Below are positions 26,218 through 34,838 of a stretch of DNA of 64,000 bases, one piece after another. Positions within the stretch are counted from its first letter, which is position 1; each line of letters starts with the position of its first letter. Both the position numbers and the translations under genes were made by a program. Below the pieces are notes generated by a model. That model saw nothing but the letters and a program-made list of their open reading frames with translations. It was not told the DNA's origin and searched no databases. Source of the DNA: Thermogutta terrifontis (GTDB taxonomy: Bacteria > Planctomycetota > Planctomycetia > Pirellulales > Thermoguttaceae); assembly GCF_002277955.1 (NCBI RefSeq), contig NZ_CP018477.1:496001-560000 (forward strand), read 5' to 3'.

Positions 26218-26755
26218 TTGGGGGAGCGCCTTTCTGCACCGCCGGGCTGGCGGGCGGGGGACCTTCGTGTTCACCCCGGCATACCCGTCCCCAGTCAAAA
26301 GGGCGCACAGCGACAATCCGTCACAGCGTCGTGGCGCAACTTGGGCAAAATGAGCCGCGGAGGCTGTTTGGTATCGATCGGACTTTCCGACAAGCAACCT
26401 TGCAGGGTAAGCTCGCGCGTTCACATCAGCCCTGACACCACCCCCTCTGCGATGGTCCCTCTCTTGGGCCCACATGCTTTCCAACATGTCTCAGTTGCGA
26501 GCCTAGCGTGCTCTGCCGGAGAATCAGGCGGGAACGTCAATAAAGTGTGCGACTCCCACAGTTGCGAGGCGCGTGAGCGACCAGGGCTCCGCCCCGTAAG
26601 GCTTGGAAAATGGCAGTTTCGCGGTACTCGGATGGTCACACTGTTTCAAACCGAGCTTAACTTTGATCGTTGTCGCGGCTACCCTTCTGCGATATACTTC
26701 CCAGAATCAGTGGGCTGAGTGGTGTTTCTGTCACTGGAGTTTTCAGGACGGGTAG
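26218..26755. other. Intergenic region with a promoter before crtI-like gene
   Basis: The 538-base spacer holds a promoter-like pair at 26670-26698. Open frames here lack coding character and are not called. No palindromic family A or B repeat is present. Confidence 0.45.
26670..26698 (+). promoter_or_regulatory. Possible sigma-70-type promoter for the desaturase gene
   Basis: TTGTCG (26670-26675) and TATACT (26693-26698) are 17 bases apart, matching four and five of six consensus bases. The predicted leader to ATG 26756 is about 50 bases. Confidence 0.55.
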
Positions 26756-28294
26756 ATGAAGAAACCGAAGGTCATCGTGATCGGCGCAGGGCCGGGAGGG
26801 TTGGCGGCTGCGCTCCTGCTGGCCAAGGCGGGTGTCGAAGTTCTTGTCCTGGAGCGACTGGCCGTGGTGGGTGGCCGCTGCTCGCAGCTTCAAATTGGCC
26901 AGTATAAGTTCGATCGTGGGCCAACGTTTCTGCACTATCCCTGCGCCCTGCGGGAGATCTTTCGGGCGATTGGGCGAAAACTGGAAGAAGAGATTCCCCT
27001 CGTTCGATTGGACCCCATGTATCGGCTCTTCCTGGGGGCGCGGGGTTACTTGGATGCCACAGCCGATATTCCCAAAATGGTGGAGCAAATAAAAAAATTC
27101 TCACCGCAGGATACTCAAGGTTTTGAGAAATTCCTGCGCGATAATCAGCGCAAATTCGCTCCCGTTATTCGTTGTCTTCAACGACCGTTTGAACGCATCT
27201 ATCATTATTTGAGCCGGGAAGCGTTAGGGCTGCTTCCTGTGCTGCGGCCGCACAGGACTCTTCAACAGGATTTGGCGCGCTTTTTCAGCGATCCCGATTT
27301 GCAGGTGGCGTTTACGTTCCAGTCAAAATATCTCGGAATGTCCCCCGAACGGTGCCCCAGCATGTTCTCGGTGCTGTCTTATTTGGAATACGCCTACGGC
27401 GTGTTTCATCCAATCGGCGGCTGCAATGCGGTGCCGCGCCGTCTGGCGGAACTGGCGGTGCAATTCGGGGCACAGATTCGCCTCAATGAGGAAGTGCAGG
27501 AAATCTTTTTCGAGGGGCGTCGGCCGATCGGAGTACGGACGCAGAATGACGCCTATCCCTGCGATGCCCTGGTCATCAATGCAGATTTTGCGCGGTGCAT
27601 GCAGCGGTTGGTGCCAGATCGGCTGCGGCGTCGCTGGTCAAACCAGAATTTGGAAAGGAAACGTTATTCATGCTCTACGTTCATGATGTATCTTGGCATA
27701 GAAGGCAAAGTAGACGGATTACTTCATCATAATATTTACGTACCACCAAACTATCGAGAATATTTGAAAGACATTGAAGAACGACACGTCCTTTCGGATG
27801 AACCAGCGTTCTACGTGCAGAACGCCTGCATTACCGATAAAACGCTGGCGCCACCGGGCCACAGTACCCTGTACATCCTCGTGCCGGTCACCCATCAGCA
27901 TCCCAACGTCGACTGGAAGAAAGAACGGCTGCGTTTTCGTGAGCTGGTTCTGGACCGGCTGCAACGGATTGGCCTGAAGGATGTCCGATCCCGAATCCGC
28001 GCGGAGCTTATCTGGACCCCGGCCGACTGGGAGGCATGGGAGATCTTTCGGGGCGCCACTTTCAACCTGGCACACAACCTGGGGCAGATGCTCTATTTTC
28101 GGCCGCACAACCGTTTCGAGGAGCTTGATCGGGTATACCTGGTGGGTGGGGGGACCCATCCGGGCAGCGGGTTGCCGACGATTTTTGAGTCATCGCGTCT
28201 TTCCGCGCGACTGCTGCTGGAGGATTTTGGGTTCGACACGGCATGGCTCAAGCCGGGGCCACTGGAACCGCCGCTCGTTACAGTGCCCACCTGA
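26756..28294 (+). CDS. CrtI/CrtN-type FAD-dependent carotenoid desaturase
   Basis: The 512-residue protein has the FAD-binding start VIVIGAGPGGLAAALLLAKAG (residues 6-26) followed by LERLAVVGGRCSQ. It has FDRGPTFLHYP at the substrate entry and the C-terminal family signature YLVGGGTHPGSGLPTIFESSRLSARLLLED. This is the phytoene/diapophytoene desaturase family. It probably acts on C40 or C30 carotenoid precursors at the membrane; which one cannot be read from sequence, and a carotenoid oxidase of the same family is also possible. No crtB or squalene synthase-like gene is adjacent. Confidence 0.87.
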   Translation: MKKPKVIVIGAGPGGLAAALLLAKAGVEVLVLERLAVVGGRCSQLQIGQYKFDRGPTFLHYPCALREIFRAIGRKLEEEIPLVRLDPMYRLFLGARGYLDATADIPKMVEQIKKFSPQDTQGFEKFLRDNQRKFAPVIRCLQRPFERIYHYLSREALGLLPVLRPHRTLQQDLARFFSDPDLQVAFTFQSKYLGMSPERCPSMFSVLSYLEYAYGVFHPIGGCNAVPRRLAELAVQFGAQIRLNEEVQEIFFEGRRPIGVRTQNDAYPCDALVINADFARCMQRLVPDRLRRRWSNQNLERKRYSCSTFMMYLGIEGKVDGLLHHNIYVPPNYREYLKDIEERHVLSDEPAFYVQNACITDKTLAPPGHSTLYILVPVTHQHPNVDWKKERLRFRELVLDRLQRIGLKDVRSRIRAELIWTPADWEAWEIFRGATFNLAHNLGQMLYFRPHNRFEELDRVYLVGGGTHPGSGLPTIFESSRLSARLLLEDFGFDTAWLKPGPLEPPLVTVPT

Positions 28295-28340
28295 GAAAGA
28301 AGATTGGTCGGGCATGACACGCGTGCCCCTCCGAAAGAAT

Positions 28341-28427
28341 TCCGGAGGGACGTGCTCGTCACGTCCGCTTGTCAACCGTGGCTGTTCCACGCCAATTCAC
28401 TGGACCCGACAAGCGGGTCCCTCCGGA
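28341..28427. repeat. Inverted pair of family B palindromic repeats
   Basis: A forward family B unit (28341-28369, TCCGGAGGGACGTGCTCGTC followed by ACGTCCGCT) faces a reverse unit (28402-28427, GGACCCGACAAGCGGGTCCC followed by TCCGGA). They lie between convergent genes, the usual place for BIME-like pairs. Confidence 0.8.
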
Positions 28428-28544
28428 AAGGGTTCCTGCGGGCTGCGAAAATTCAAAGCCTCAATCCGGCGTAGGGGGAATTCCTCAATGGCCCCAACCG
28501 GGATCTGTTTTGGATTCCCTCGCGGGGGCGAAAACACGCGGAGA

Positions 28545-29171
28545 CTACCAGGGGTTTTCCATCATCCCCACGATCTGCGACGCCAATCGCTGAATGGCCG
28601 CCTGCTGGGCTGTGGCAAGCGACTGGCCCACTTCCGGAACAAATGTCGCTTCCGCCACCACGCTGGTCAATTCCGGTGGCACAGGGATCGTTTCCTCCGC
28701 TGTGAGGGATCGCCCCCGATTGTCAATCCACTGCACCTCCACCTGGAATCGCGTGGCAATCTCGCGGGGATCGTCGTACGGGTTCTCGACGACCGTGCGT
28801 TTGGTTTCGGAGACAATTCGGCCGGTGAGAATGCTGTCGGCCTGCTCGGGTGAACCCACCACCTTGTACGGTGTGCGGAGTTCGATCTCTTTAATGACCG
28901 CCTCTGTCAGTCTTTCTCCCAATCCAGGGCGCAAGCTGGCCGATTGAAACATGGGCACATAGACCGTTTGGATGTCCGGACGATACAGCTGTACGTTTCC
29001 CACCTGATAGCCGGCACATCCACCCACCACGAGCAGAGATATCCCCACCAGAGCCAGCACGAGGGCGGCCGTCGACCTCGCCCCGCCAAAACACTCGCCG
29101 GTGCGATCACCCAACCTCGCCCGCCGAAGGCAGCTCAAAATGACGCAGGGAGAAAAATGGCTGCCAATCAT
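28545..29171 (-). CDS. lptE: LptE-like outer-membrane lipoprotein
   Basis: The 208-residue protein has a lipobox at Cys52 (SLLVVGGCAGYQVG) after a long basic leader. It then has the LptE core: a VYVPMFQSASLRPGLGERLTEAVIKEIELRTPYKVV segment, and AATRF-type strands (REIATRFQVEVQWID). LptE plugs the LptD barrel for lipopolysaccharide insertion, so its presence indicates an asymmetric Gram-negative outer membrane. The start overlaps the BamD-like gene by four bases (ATGA), so coupling is expected. The family assignment is good but divergent. Confidence 0.8.
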   Translation of the reverse strand: MIGSHFSPCVILSCLRRARLGDRTGECFGGARSTAALVLALVGISLLVVGGCAGYQVGNVQLYRPDIQTVYVPMFQSASLRPGLGERLTEAVIKEIELRTPYKVVGSPEQADSILTGRIVSETKRTVVENPYDDPREIATRFQVEVQWIDNRGRSLTAEETIPVPPELTSVVAEATFVPEVGQSLATAQQAAIQRLASQIVGMMENPW

Positions 29172-30616
29172 GGCTCATCCTTGTGACTCTCGAAAAGATC
29201 AGTGAGGAATTTGAAACGATTGGGGGGCTTGTCGGGAAGGCCATCGATCTGCCGGATTCGCTCGGCTGCCAGGACGGCCGCCTTGGTGTGAGGAAACTCC
29301 CGTAATGTGGCACGGTAATAATATCGAGCAGCTCCGTAGTAATGGCGATTGTCGTAATACTGCCCGATGGCGAAATACCGCATGGCCTTTTCTTCGGTGA
29401 TTTCGTTTTTGGCACGGACCACTTCTTCCCTGTCGGAACCCAGGCGATCCCGGTACACGGTGAGCAATTCGTCCGCGGCGCGTTCCGCTTTTTCCAGGGG
29501 GGTGCCATCGTAAAGTGGTCCCTGATAGGACAATTCATGAGCTTTGATGGCCAAAAGTGCGGCGTTCACCGCGTGTTCACTCTGTGAATAGTCTTTTCGC
29601 AGGAGGTCATAATGATAAGCGGCGTCCTGGTATCGCCCTTTGAGAAAATAAGCGTTGGCAGTGGCCATCACCGCATCATCGGCAAGGGGCCCTGTGGGGT
29701 CGTAGAGACGCACGTTCTGGTAGGCCTTGATTGCCCGACCCCAGGTGTCAAAGGTGGGTCGGCTCTTATCGCCCCACTGAACCAGCCCGAGCATCGAGGG
29801 TTTTGAAAGTTCCACCTGTTCCCAGTACCGTCCGATGGCAAACTCGCGCTTGGCGACAGTGTCCAGATATCGGGTAAACTCGTACTTTTTGAGCAGCTCG
29901 AGATAGGCATTTTCTGCCTGGGGATAGCGATCGGCAAAAAAGTACGATTCGCCCGCCATGAACAGGGCATCTTCTTCGAGGGGTGAATTGGGCCAGTGCT
30001 TGGCGGCTTTTTTGAATTTGGCGGCCGCCTCTTCGTATCGACCCCGGCGGTACAGTTCGGCACCCTCCTGATAGAGCGAGCGGGCGAGAGATTCGTCGCG
30101 TTTCGGCTGGAATAGTTTGCCCAACCGCTTGGGGATTTCAAAAAGGATGAAGTCTTCTTCCTCTTCTTCCTCATCCGAGCGGGGCACAATAACCGTGTCG
30201 GCATCGGCAGGCGGAAGCGGTTCACCACTGTCTTGGTTGGCCGACGTGCGCTGGACAGCCGTCCCGTTGTCCGCGGTCTGCTGGAGATTCCCCAATTCGT
30301 TTTGCCCGGCAGACCGAGCCGGCTTCGCCGCGGACGAGTCCGCGCTGGACGGCTGGGATGTGGCGGACGGTTCCTCCCGTCCGGTGATCCTGCGGAAAAG
30401 CCACCCCTCTTCAGCCGGTTGCTGGGGATCGTAACCCGACCGCTTGGCCCGATCCGGAAGTTCCAGCATACTTCGGCATCCGGCCACTGAAAGAATCGTC
30501 CCTATCACCAAGGCCACCAAGAGGTGCGGGGGGAGCCACCGGCCGGTGCTCCGCACAGCCCGCGCAATTCCGTTTGTGATTGTGGCCCTATCGGCCGGAC
30601 AATCCCAGGTATTCAT
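29168..30616 (-). CDS. BamD-like tetratricopeptide lipoprotein
   Basis: The 482-residue protein has a lipobox Cys47 (ILSVAGC), a low-complexity region with an EEEEEED acidic patch (about 150-157), and then several TPR-like units (RSLYQEGAELYRRGRYEEAAAKFKKAAKHWPNSP; DDAVMATANAYFLKGRYQDAAYHY; KAMRYFAIGQYYDNRHYYGAARYYYRATLREFPHTKAA). This matches outer-membrane assembly factor BamD, though the body is larger. It overlaps recO by 29 bases upstream and lptE by four downstream. It probably works in outer-membrane protein insertion. Confidence 0.8.
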   Translation of the reverse strand: MNTWDCPADRATITNGIARAVRSTGRWLPPHLLVALVIGTILSVAGCRSMLELPDRAKRSGYDPQQPAEEGWLFRRITGREEPSATSQPSSADSSAAKPARSAGQNELGNLQQTADNGTAVQRTSANQDSGEPLPPADADTVIVPRSDEEEEEEDFILFEIPKRLGKLFQPKRDESLARSLYQEGAELYRRGRYEEAAAKFKKAAKHWPNSPLEEDALFMAGESYFFADRYPQAENAYLELLKKYEFTRYLDTVAKREFAIGRYWEQVELSKPSMLGLVQWGDKSRPTFDTWGRAIKAYQNVRLYDPTGPLADDAVMATANAYFLKGRYQDAAYHYDLLRKDYSQSEHAVNAALLAIKAHELSYQGPLYDGTPLEKAERAADELLTVYRDRLGSDREEVVRAKNEITEEKAMRYFAIGQYYDNRHYYGAARYYYRATLREFPHTKAAVLAAERIRQIDGLPDKPPNRFKFLTDLFESHKDEP

Positions 30617-31397
30617 GCATCCGTGGCCTTTGGCCCAAAAGGTGACACACGTACTGTCCCAACAGGCCGCGCAGTTGACCGCTTACACTCGGCGCGATGT
30701 GCAACGAGCCAACGTCCCGCGGTGTTTTTCCCCGAAGCTCCTCCATCGCATCGATAACACTGGCAGGCACGAGCACGACTCCGCGTTTTCCCGGGCGACA
30801 CCGGCCACACAGCACGCCACCATCAAGCAGCGAAAAATAGTATTCCTGCCGGGCATTCGCCCCCGATGTTGGATGACCTTCTTCCCGGGACTGAGCAGAA
30901 GCCCTGCCGCGAACGCTCTCCCCACAACTCACGCACATGTCGAGTGCCGGACTGTGGCCGGTTAGATCCAGAATCCGCAACTCATAAAACGGCACTAGAA
31001 GCTGGATATCACCTCCTTTCTGAAGGACCGTCAGGGTCTCTTCGGAAACGTCAAACAGTTCCGGATGGGCGTCCTCCTCGTCCGTCATGGCGTTGAGAAG
31101 CTCCGCGACATAGAGGGCCGCATAATACCGCGGCAAGCCGCTTTGTTCCACCCGAAATCGCCGCTGGAGCTTCGCCTCCGTGATAATGTGGAGGGCCTCT
31201 GAGGACTTGCGAAGAAAGACTACGCGACAAAGCGAAAGGAGGTCAAGAGCAAAGTCAAAGGGGTTTTTCGGCCGTTTCGCACCTTTCGCTATCCCCCGGA
31301 TTTTGCCAAATTCGCGGGTAAACAGCGTGACGACGAGGCTGCTCTCGCTGAAATCGTAGGTGCGAAGAACCAGGGCCGTCGCTTGTTCGGCAGACAT
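30588..31397 (-). CDS. recO: DNA repair protein RecO
   Basis: The 269-residue protein has the RecO N-terminal OB-like fold (ATALVLRTYDFSESSLVVTLFTREFGKIRGIAKGAKRPKNPF) and a zinc site made by Cys155/Cys158 and Cys197/Cys200 (CVSC and CGRC). It loads RecA onto SSB-coated DNA with RecR/RecF. It sits 80 bases downstream of the alkyltransferase-endonuclease V fusion and overlaps the BamD-like gene. The length is normal for the family. Confidence 0.92.
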   Translation of the reverse strand: MSAEQATALVLRTYDFSESSLVVTLFTREFGKIRGIAKGAKRPKNPFDFALDLLSLCRVVFLRKSSEALHIITEAKLQRRFRVEQSGLPRYYAALYVAELLNAMTDEEDAHPELFDVSEETLTVLQKGGDIQLLVPFYELRILDLTGHSPALDMCVSCGESVRGRASAQSREEGHPTSGANARQEYYFSLLDGGVLCGRCRPGKRGVVLVPASVIDAMEELRGKTPRDVGSLHIAPSVSGQLRGLLGQYVCHLLGQRPRMHEYLGLSGR

Positions 31398-31477
31398 CGG
31401 CGTACAAACCTGCTACTCCATTCCAGTGATTGTCAGGCGGAACACCCAAGGGCTTGTTCTTTTTCGCTTGCATTTCC

Positions 31478-32491
31478 TCATTTCAATTGTCGGGCAAGGG
31501 CCCGCGACAGGCGATCAGCCCAGTAGATCGGGTCTGGTAAACGGTGCTGGGCGAACAGCGGCCGGATCACCCGTACGCACCCCTCCACATCAATGCGGTG
31601 TCCCACCGAAAGAAAGACTGGCTGGGCATGTCCCCGCTGACTCCGCAGCACAACCCCCAGGTGGCGTCCTTCCCATTCCACCGCCAGAGTCCCACCCGGC
31701 AGCAATTCCTTCTGTTCCATCTGGCCGCATAACAGGGTTTTGGTGATTCCGATCGTGGGCCGATCGATCACGACCCCCAGATGACTGGCGATCCCCATTC
31801 CCCGCGGATGTAACAGGCCACTCCCATCCACCGCGATGACGTCCGCCAGTTGGTCCTCCCTGGCGGCTTTCCTGATGACCGAAAGCATCGGCGACAACTC
31901 GCGGAAGGCCAGGTAACTGGTGATGTAAGGAAATCGGGCTCTTTCCACCACCGATGTCTCGTAGAGTTTCTCCCCCCCGGGCCAACTGACACGACAGTAC
32001 ACTGCCACCGCCCACTGCCCCCGATAGGAAACATCCACTCCAGCGCAATCTTTTGGATCAGCGGGAAGCGGCGTGATGATCACTTTTTTTCGCAGGTCCT
32101 CCTGGATGGCTCGCAACTTTCGCAGCGGCCGGTCTTCATCTTCAATTCCAAGGAGGCTTGCCAATTCCTGGGGGCCGATGATGGCCTCTTCCGAAACCCC
32201 TCCCGGCAACACAGCAACACCTTCCCGCCGCAGCAAATCTCGCTGTACGTCCGCTCCGATGCCAGAACGCCCCAGCCGTCCTCCGACTCGGACCACGCGA
32301 TGGCAAGCACATTCTTCCAAATGGGTGTGCTCGACCAGCCACGTACCCACCCAGCGTGCCGCTTGCCTATCGCCGAGCAACTCCGCAAGCGCTCCGCAGG
32401 TCGTCACCCGGCCTGGTGGGATCGCCGCAATGCACTGGCGCAAAATGGCCTCCAGATCAGGAACCACGTCATCCACTTCCGATTCGCTCAT
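31478..32491 (-). CDS. Alkyltransferase domain fused to endonuclease V
   Basis: The 337-residue protein starts at ATG 32491, in a four-base ATGA overlap with the peptidase gene and about 9 bases from a GGGGGAG site. Residues 12-95 form an MGMT/ATL DNA-binding domain (RVTTCGALAELLGDRQAARWVG; ACHRVVRVGGRLG). Cys63 of the ACHR motif is kept, unlike typical ATL proteins that replace it. Residues 125-337 are endonuclease V with Asp153 (AGVDVSY), Glu198 (YLAFRE), Asp222 (VDGSGLLHPRG) and His298 (SVGHRID). It would cut DNA beside deaminated adenine (inosine) and possibly also sense or repair O6-alkylguanine. Confidence 0.9.
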   Translation of the reverse strand: MSESEVDDVVPDLEAILRQCIAAIPPGRVTTCGALAELLGDRQAARWVGTWLVEHTHLEECACHRVVRVGGRLGRSGIGADVQRDLLRREGVAVLPGGVSEEAIIGPQELASLLGIEDEDRPLRKLRAIQEDLRKKVIITPLPADPKDCAGVDVSYRGQWAVAVYCRVSWPGGEKLYETSVVERARFPYITSYLAFRELSPMLSVIRKAAREDQLADVIAVDGSGLLHPRGMGIASHLGVVIDRPTIGITKTLLCGQMEQKELLPGGTLAVEWEGRHLGVVLRSQRGHAQPVFLSVGHRIDVEGCVRVIRPLFAQHRLPDPIYWADRLSRALARQLK

Positions 32492-33696
32492 GGTGACCAT
32501 CTCCCCCAAACCAGGCGAAGGGGCCGGACCAATCCCACAACGTCTTCCCGCCGCCAGCGACGACCGCCCTGCCGGCTGTCCAGGGAAATGTGAGGGTCGT
32601 CCCCCAGCAACACAAAGCCGTCACCCGCGTCGGCAATCAGCCCATCGGGATAGGGCACCACCCACCAGACACCCATTTCCCGCAACCGAATTTCTCCCTG
32701 GGTCACAGTGAGCCGCAACACAACCGGGGCGTCTTTCGGCGAACCATCGTCGTCCCAATCGTGGGTGAACAGGCCCATGTCGTCCATCAGAAGCATCCAG
32801 CGCCGATCCACGGAAGAGAGCACAATCCGCCGCGGAATGGTCCCCGGAAGTTCCCGCCGCCCCTGGAAAAGAGGCCGCTTTTCTGGCCCCAGGATCCGCC
32901 AGGCCACACTCGGGTGCTCCCCCGCGGACCAGGTTACCTCGATCCCATAGTCGCCAAATCGTGCCGACATTACAAACGCGGTCCCCGGAGCAGCTTGCGC
33001 CAAAAAAACCGACCAGAGCACGTTCGTGCAGAGCCGCTCTGCCTGATCTGCCGCGGGGTGATATGGGCAGAAGGTTGTCAGCCGCCGGGAATAAACCCAT
33101 TCCGCGGATTTTTTATCAACCCCGTCTGCGGACAGCACGAGTCCTTGCCCATCCTCATTGCCGCATCGTGTCAGCAATCGCGCCATCTCCCATTGCACGG
33201 GCAGGGGCCGGCGCATCGGCACATCATTGCAATACAAAAGTCCGGCTTTGACAAAGACTTTTTCCCCCGGCAAACCCACCACGCGCTTCACCACCAGACC
33301 CGGCATGTTTTGCTCCCGAATCGCCGCCAGATCCCATCGCTGGACAGGCCGAACGAGCCCGCGAAACACGAGAATCCGATCCCCCGAGTGCTGGCTGACC
33401 GGGGGGGCTTTGGCCGACTCGCCGGGCTGCACCTCGGCCCAACGCTTTCCACACACGGGACACACAGCCCGTATCAGCGTCGTCCGTTTTTCCCCCCATG
33501 CTGCATCCCACAGCAGTTCGCGCCCACACCGCGGACAGTGGCTTTTCCAATGGAGGCCTCGCAGAGTCGGAAACATCGATCCGCTGGTCACGACGATCGG
33601 CGTCATCAGCCCCTGAAGCGCCAGTTGGTCCAGCGCGAGCACACCGATCGCGATCAGGACCAAACTCCGGCCTAATCGTTTGACAGGCGAGGCCAT
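32488..33696 (-). CDS. lepB: Signal peptidase I with inserted zinc ribbon
   Basis: The preferred start 33696 puts one membrane segment at about 9-31; the frame extends to 33987. Box B is TSGSMFPTL with nucleophile Ser40, box D is KRVVGLPGE with general-base Lys137, and box E is GDDPHISLDSR. Between boxes B and D lies a zinc-ribbon-like segment with Cys54/Cys57 (CPRC) and Cys79/Cys82 (CPVC). A large insertion of about 200 residues separates boxes D and E. It cleaves signal peptides in the membrane. The gene overlaps the alkyltransferase fusion by four bases. Confidence 0.88.
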   Translation of the reverse strand: MASPVKRLGRSLVLIAIGVLALDQLALQGLMTPIVVTSGSMFPTLRGLHWKSHCPRCGRELLWDAAWGEKRTTLIRAVCPVCGKRWAEVQPGESAKAPPVSQHSGDRILVFRGLVRPVQRWDLAAIREQNMPGLVVKRVVGLPGEKVFVKAGLLYCNDVPMRRPLPVQWEMARLLTRCGNEDGQGLVLSADGVDKKSAEWVYSRRLTTFCPYHPAADQAERLCTNVLWSVFLAQAAPGTAFVMSARFGDYGIEVTWSAGEHPSVAWRILGPEKRPLFQGRRELPGTIPRRIVLSSVDRRWMLLMDDMGLFTHDWDDDGSPKDAPVVLRLTVTQGEIRLREMGVWWVVPYPDGLIADAGDGFVLLGDDPHISLDSRQGGRRWRREDVVGLVRPLRLVWGRWSP

Positions 33697-33883
33697 TCTG
33701 GACCGGCGAAAAATGAGAGTGTCCTCTCTGGGCCGCACAATCTCCCATCCGTTTCGCTGAGGCGCCCGCTCCACTCCAATTCGTACCGAAAGAAACCCCC
33801 AACCCGCTCTGATAGTGGTGTTGCAGACACGATGGCCCCAACGCGAGGACCGTTGAAGCCATTGCAGGCCCGCAATCCCCTCC

Positions 33884-34666
33884 TTACAGGCGGTAGATGA
33901 ATTCCTTGGCTTGCCGCAATTCGGCCAGCGGATCCCCTTCTCCGGTGGGGCGAAGGATAAGATGCCCCTGATAGCCGACTTTCTCAAGGGCAGTTAACAC
34001 ACCGGGATAGTCAACATTGCCCTGGCCGAGTGGCACCAAGCGGTAGCCTCTTCCCCCCGGACGGCTGGTCACATCGCCCGCGTGAAATGCAAGAATCCAC
34101 CTTCCGAGCGTCTCGATCGCTTCTGCGGGGTCGTAACCGTGCATGGCGAACTCGGCCGGATTCACCTCCACTCCGATCCCCCCTTCGGGGAGGCCATTCA
34201 GTAGTCGCACCACATCCGCGGCCGGTTCCCATCCCGTTTCAACAGCCAGTACCGCTCCCGCCCGCTCCCCCCACCGGCTCAGGTCGGCAAGGACTTCCTT
34301 CAACACCTGCCATTCGAGATTTTCGGAGTTTTGCGCGATAAAGCCGATTCTATAGCTCAGGTATCGCCCCCCTAATTGGTAGGTCAGATCCATGGCCCGC
34401 CGGATGTCCTCGATCCGCTTTTCCAGTCCTTCAGGGTCATCCAGGCCCCTCGAAAGTCGTAGCCGCGCAAGTGCTAGGGTGAGGTTCCAATCCGCCAGAT
34501 GTTTCCGTATTTCCCGGATGGCCGTCCGCGTGTAGTCTTCCAGCGGCATCAGCCCGATGAGGTCCAGTTCCACCCCTTCCAGGGCAAGGTCCCGAATGCG
34601 GGGTAACGTCTCGCGGAGATCACCCGGGATGGGACCGACATCAGCAGCCAGGCGGATTTTTAACAC
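33884..34666 (-). CDS. Sugar phosphate isomerase/epimerase (xylose isomerase-like TIM barrel)
   Basis: The frame opens at a TTG (34684), but the GTG at 34666 has a better placed AGAGGGA site, giving 260 residues. The AP-endonuclease-2/xylose isomerase-like barrel is shown by LALEGVELDLIG, LAVETGWEPAAD, GVEVNPAEFAMHG and AFHAGDV, whose Glu, Asp and His residues would hold the divalent metal, and a final HLILRPTGEGDPL. The substrate cannot be named. It is the first gene of a minus-strand run, 187 bases ahead of the peptidase gene. Confidence 0.82.
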   Translation of the reverse strand: MLKIRLAADVGPIPGDLRETLPRIRDLALEGVELDLIGLMPLEDYTRTAIREIRKHLADWNLTLALARLRLSRGLDDPEGLEKRIEDIRRAMDLTYQLGGRYLSYRIGFIAQNSENLEWQVLKEVLADLSRWGERAGAVLAVETGWEPAADVVRLLNGLPEGGIGVEVNPAEFAMHGYDPAEAIETLGRWILAFHAGDVTSRPGGRGYRLVPLGQGNVDYPGVLTALEKVGYQGHLILRPTGEGDPLAELRQAKEFIYRL

Positions 34667-34838
34667 AGTTTGAGTCCCTCTCAATGAGCGTCCCGTTGTC
34701 GGCCGAAGCGCTTCCAGGAGCCTGTGGATCTCGACAGCGGGTATCGACGATCCTGCAATCGGGATTCGCCGATCAGGCTGTCCCGCTTCGCGCCTTCAGA
34801 CGCACGATACTGATAGCCACCAGGAGAAACGATCGAAA

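Noticed and set aside
26218-26718. 166-codon open frame between the membrane protein and the desaturase
   Set aside because: No ribosome site, Ser/Cys-rich random composition and no domain. It also runs through the likely promoter at 26670-26698.
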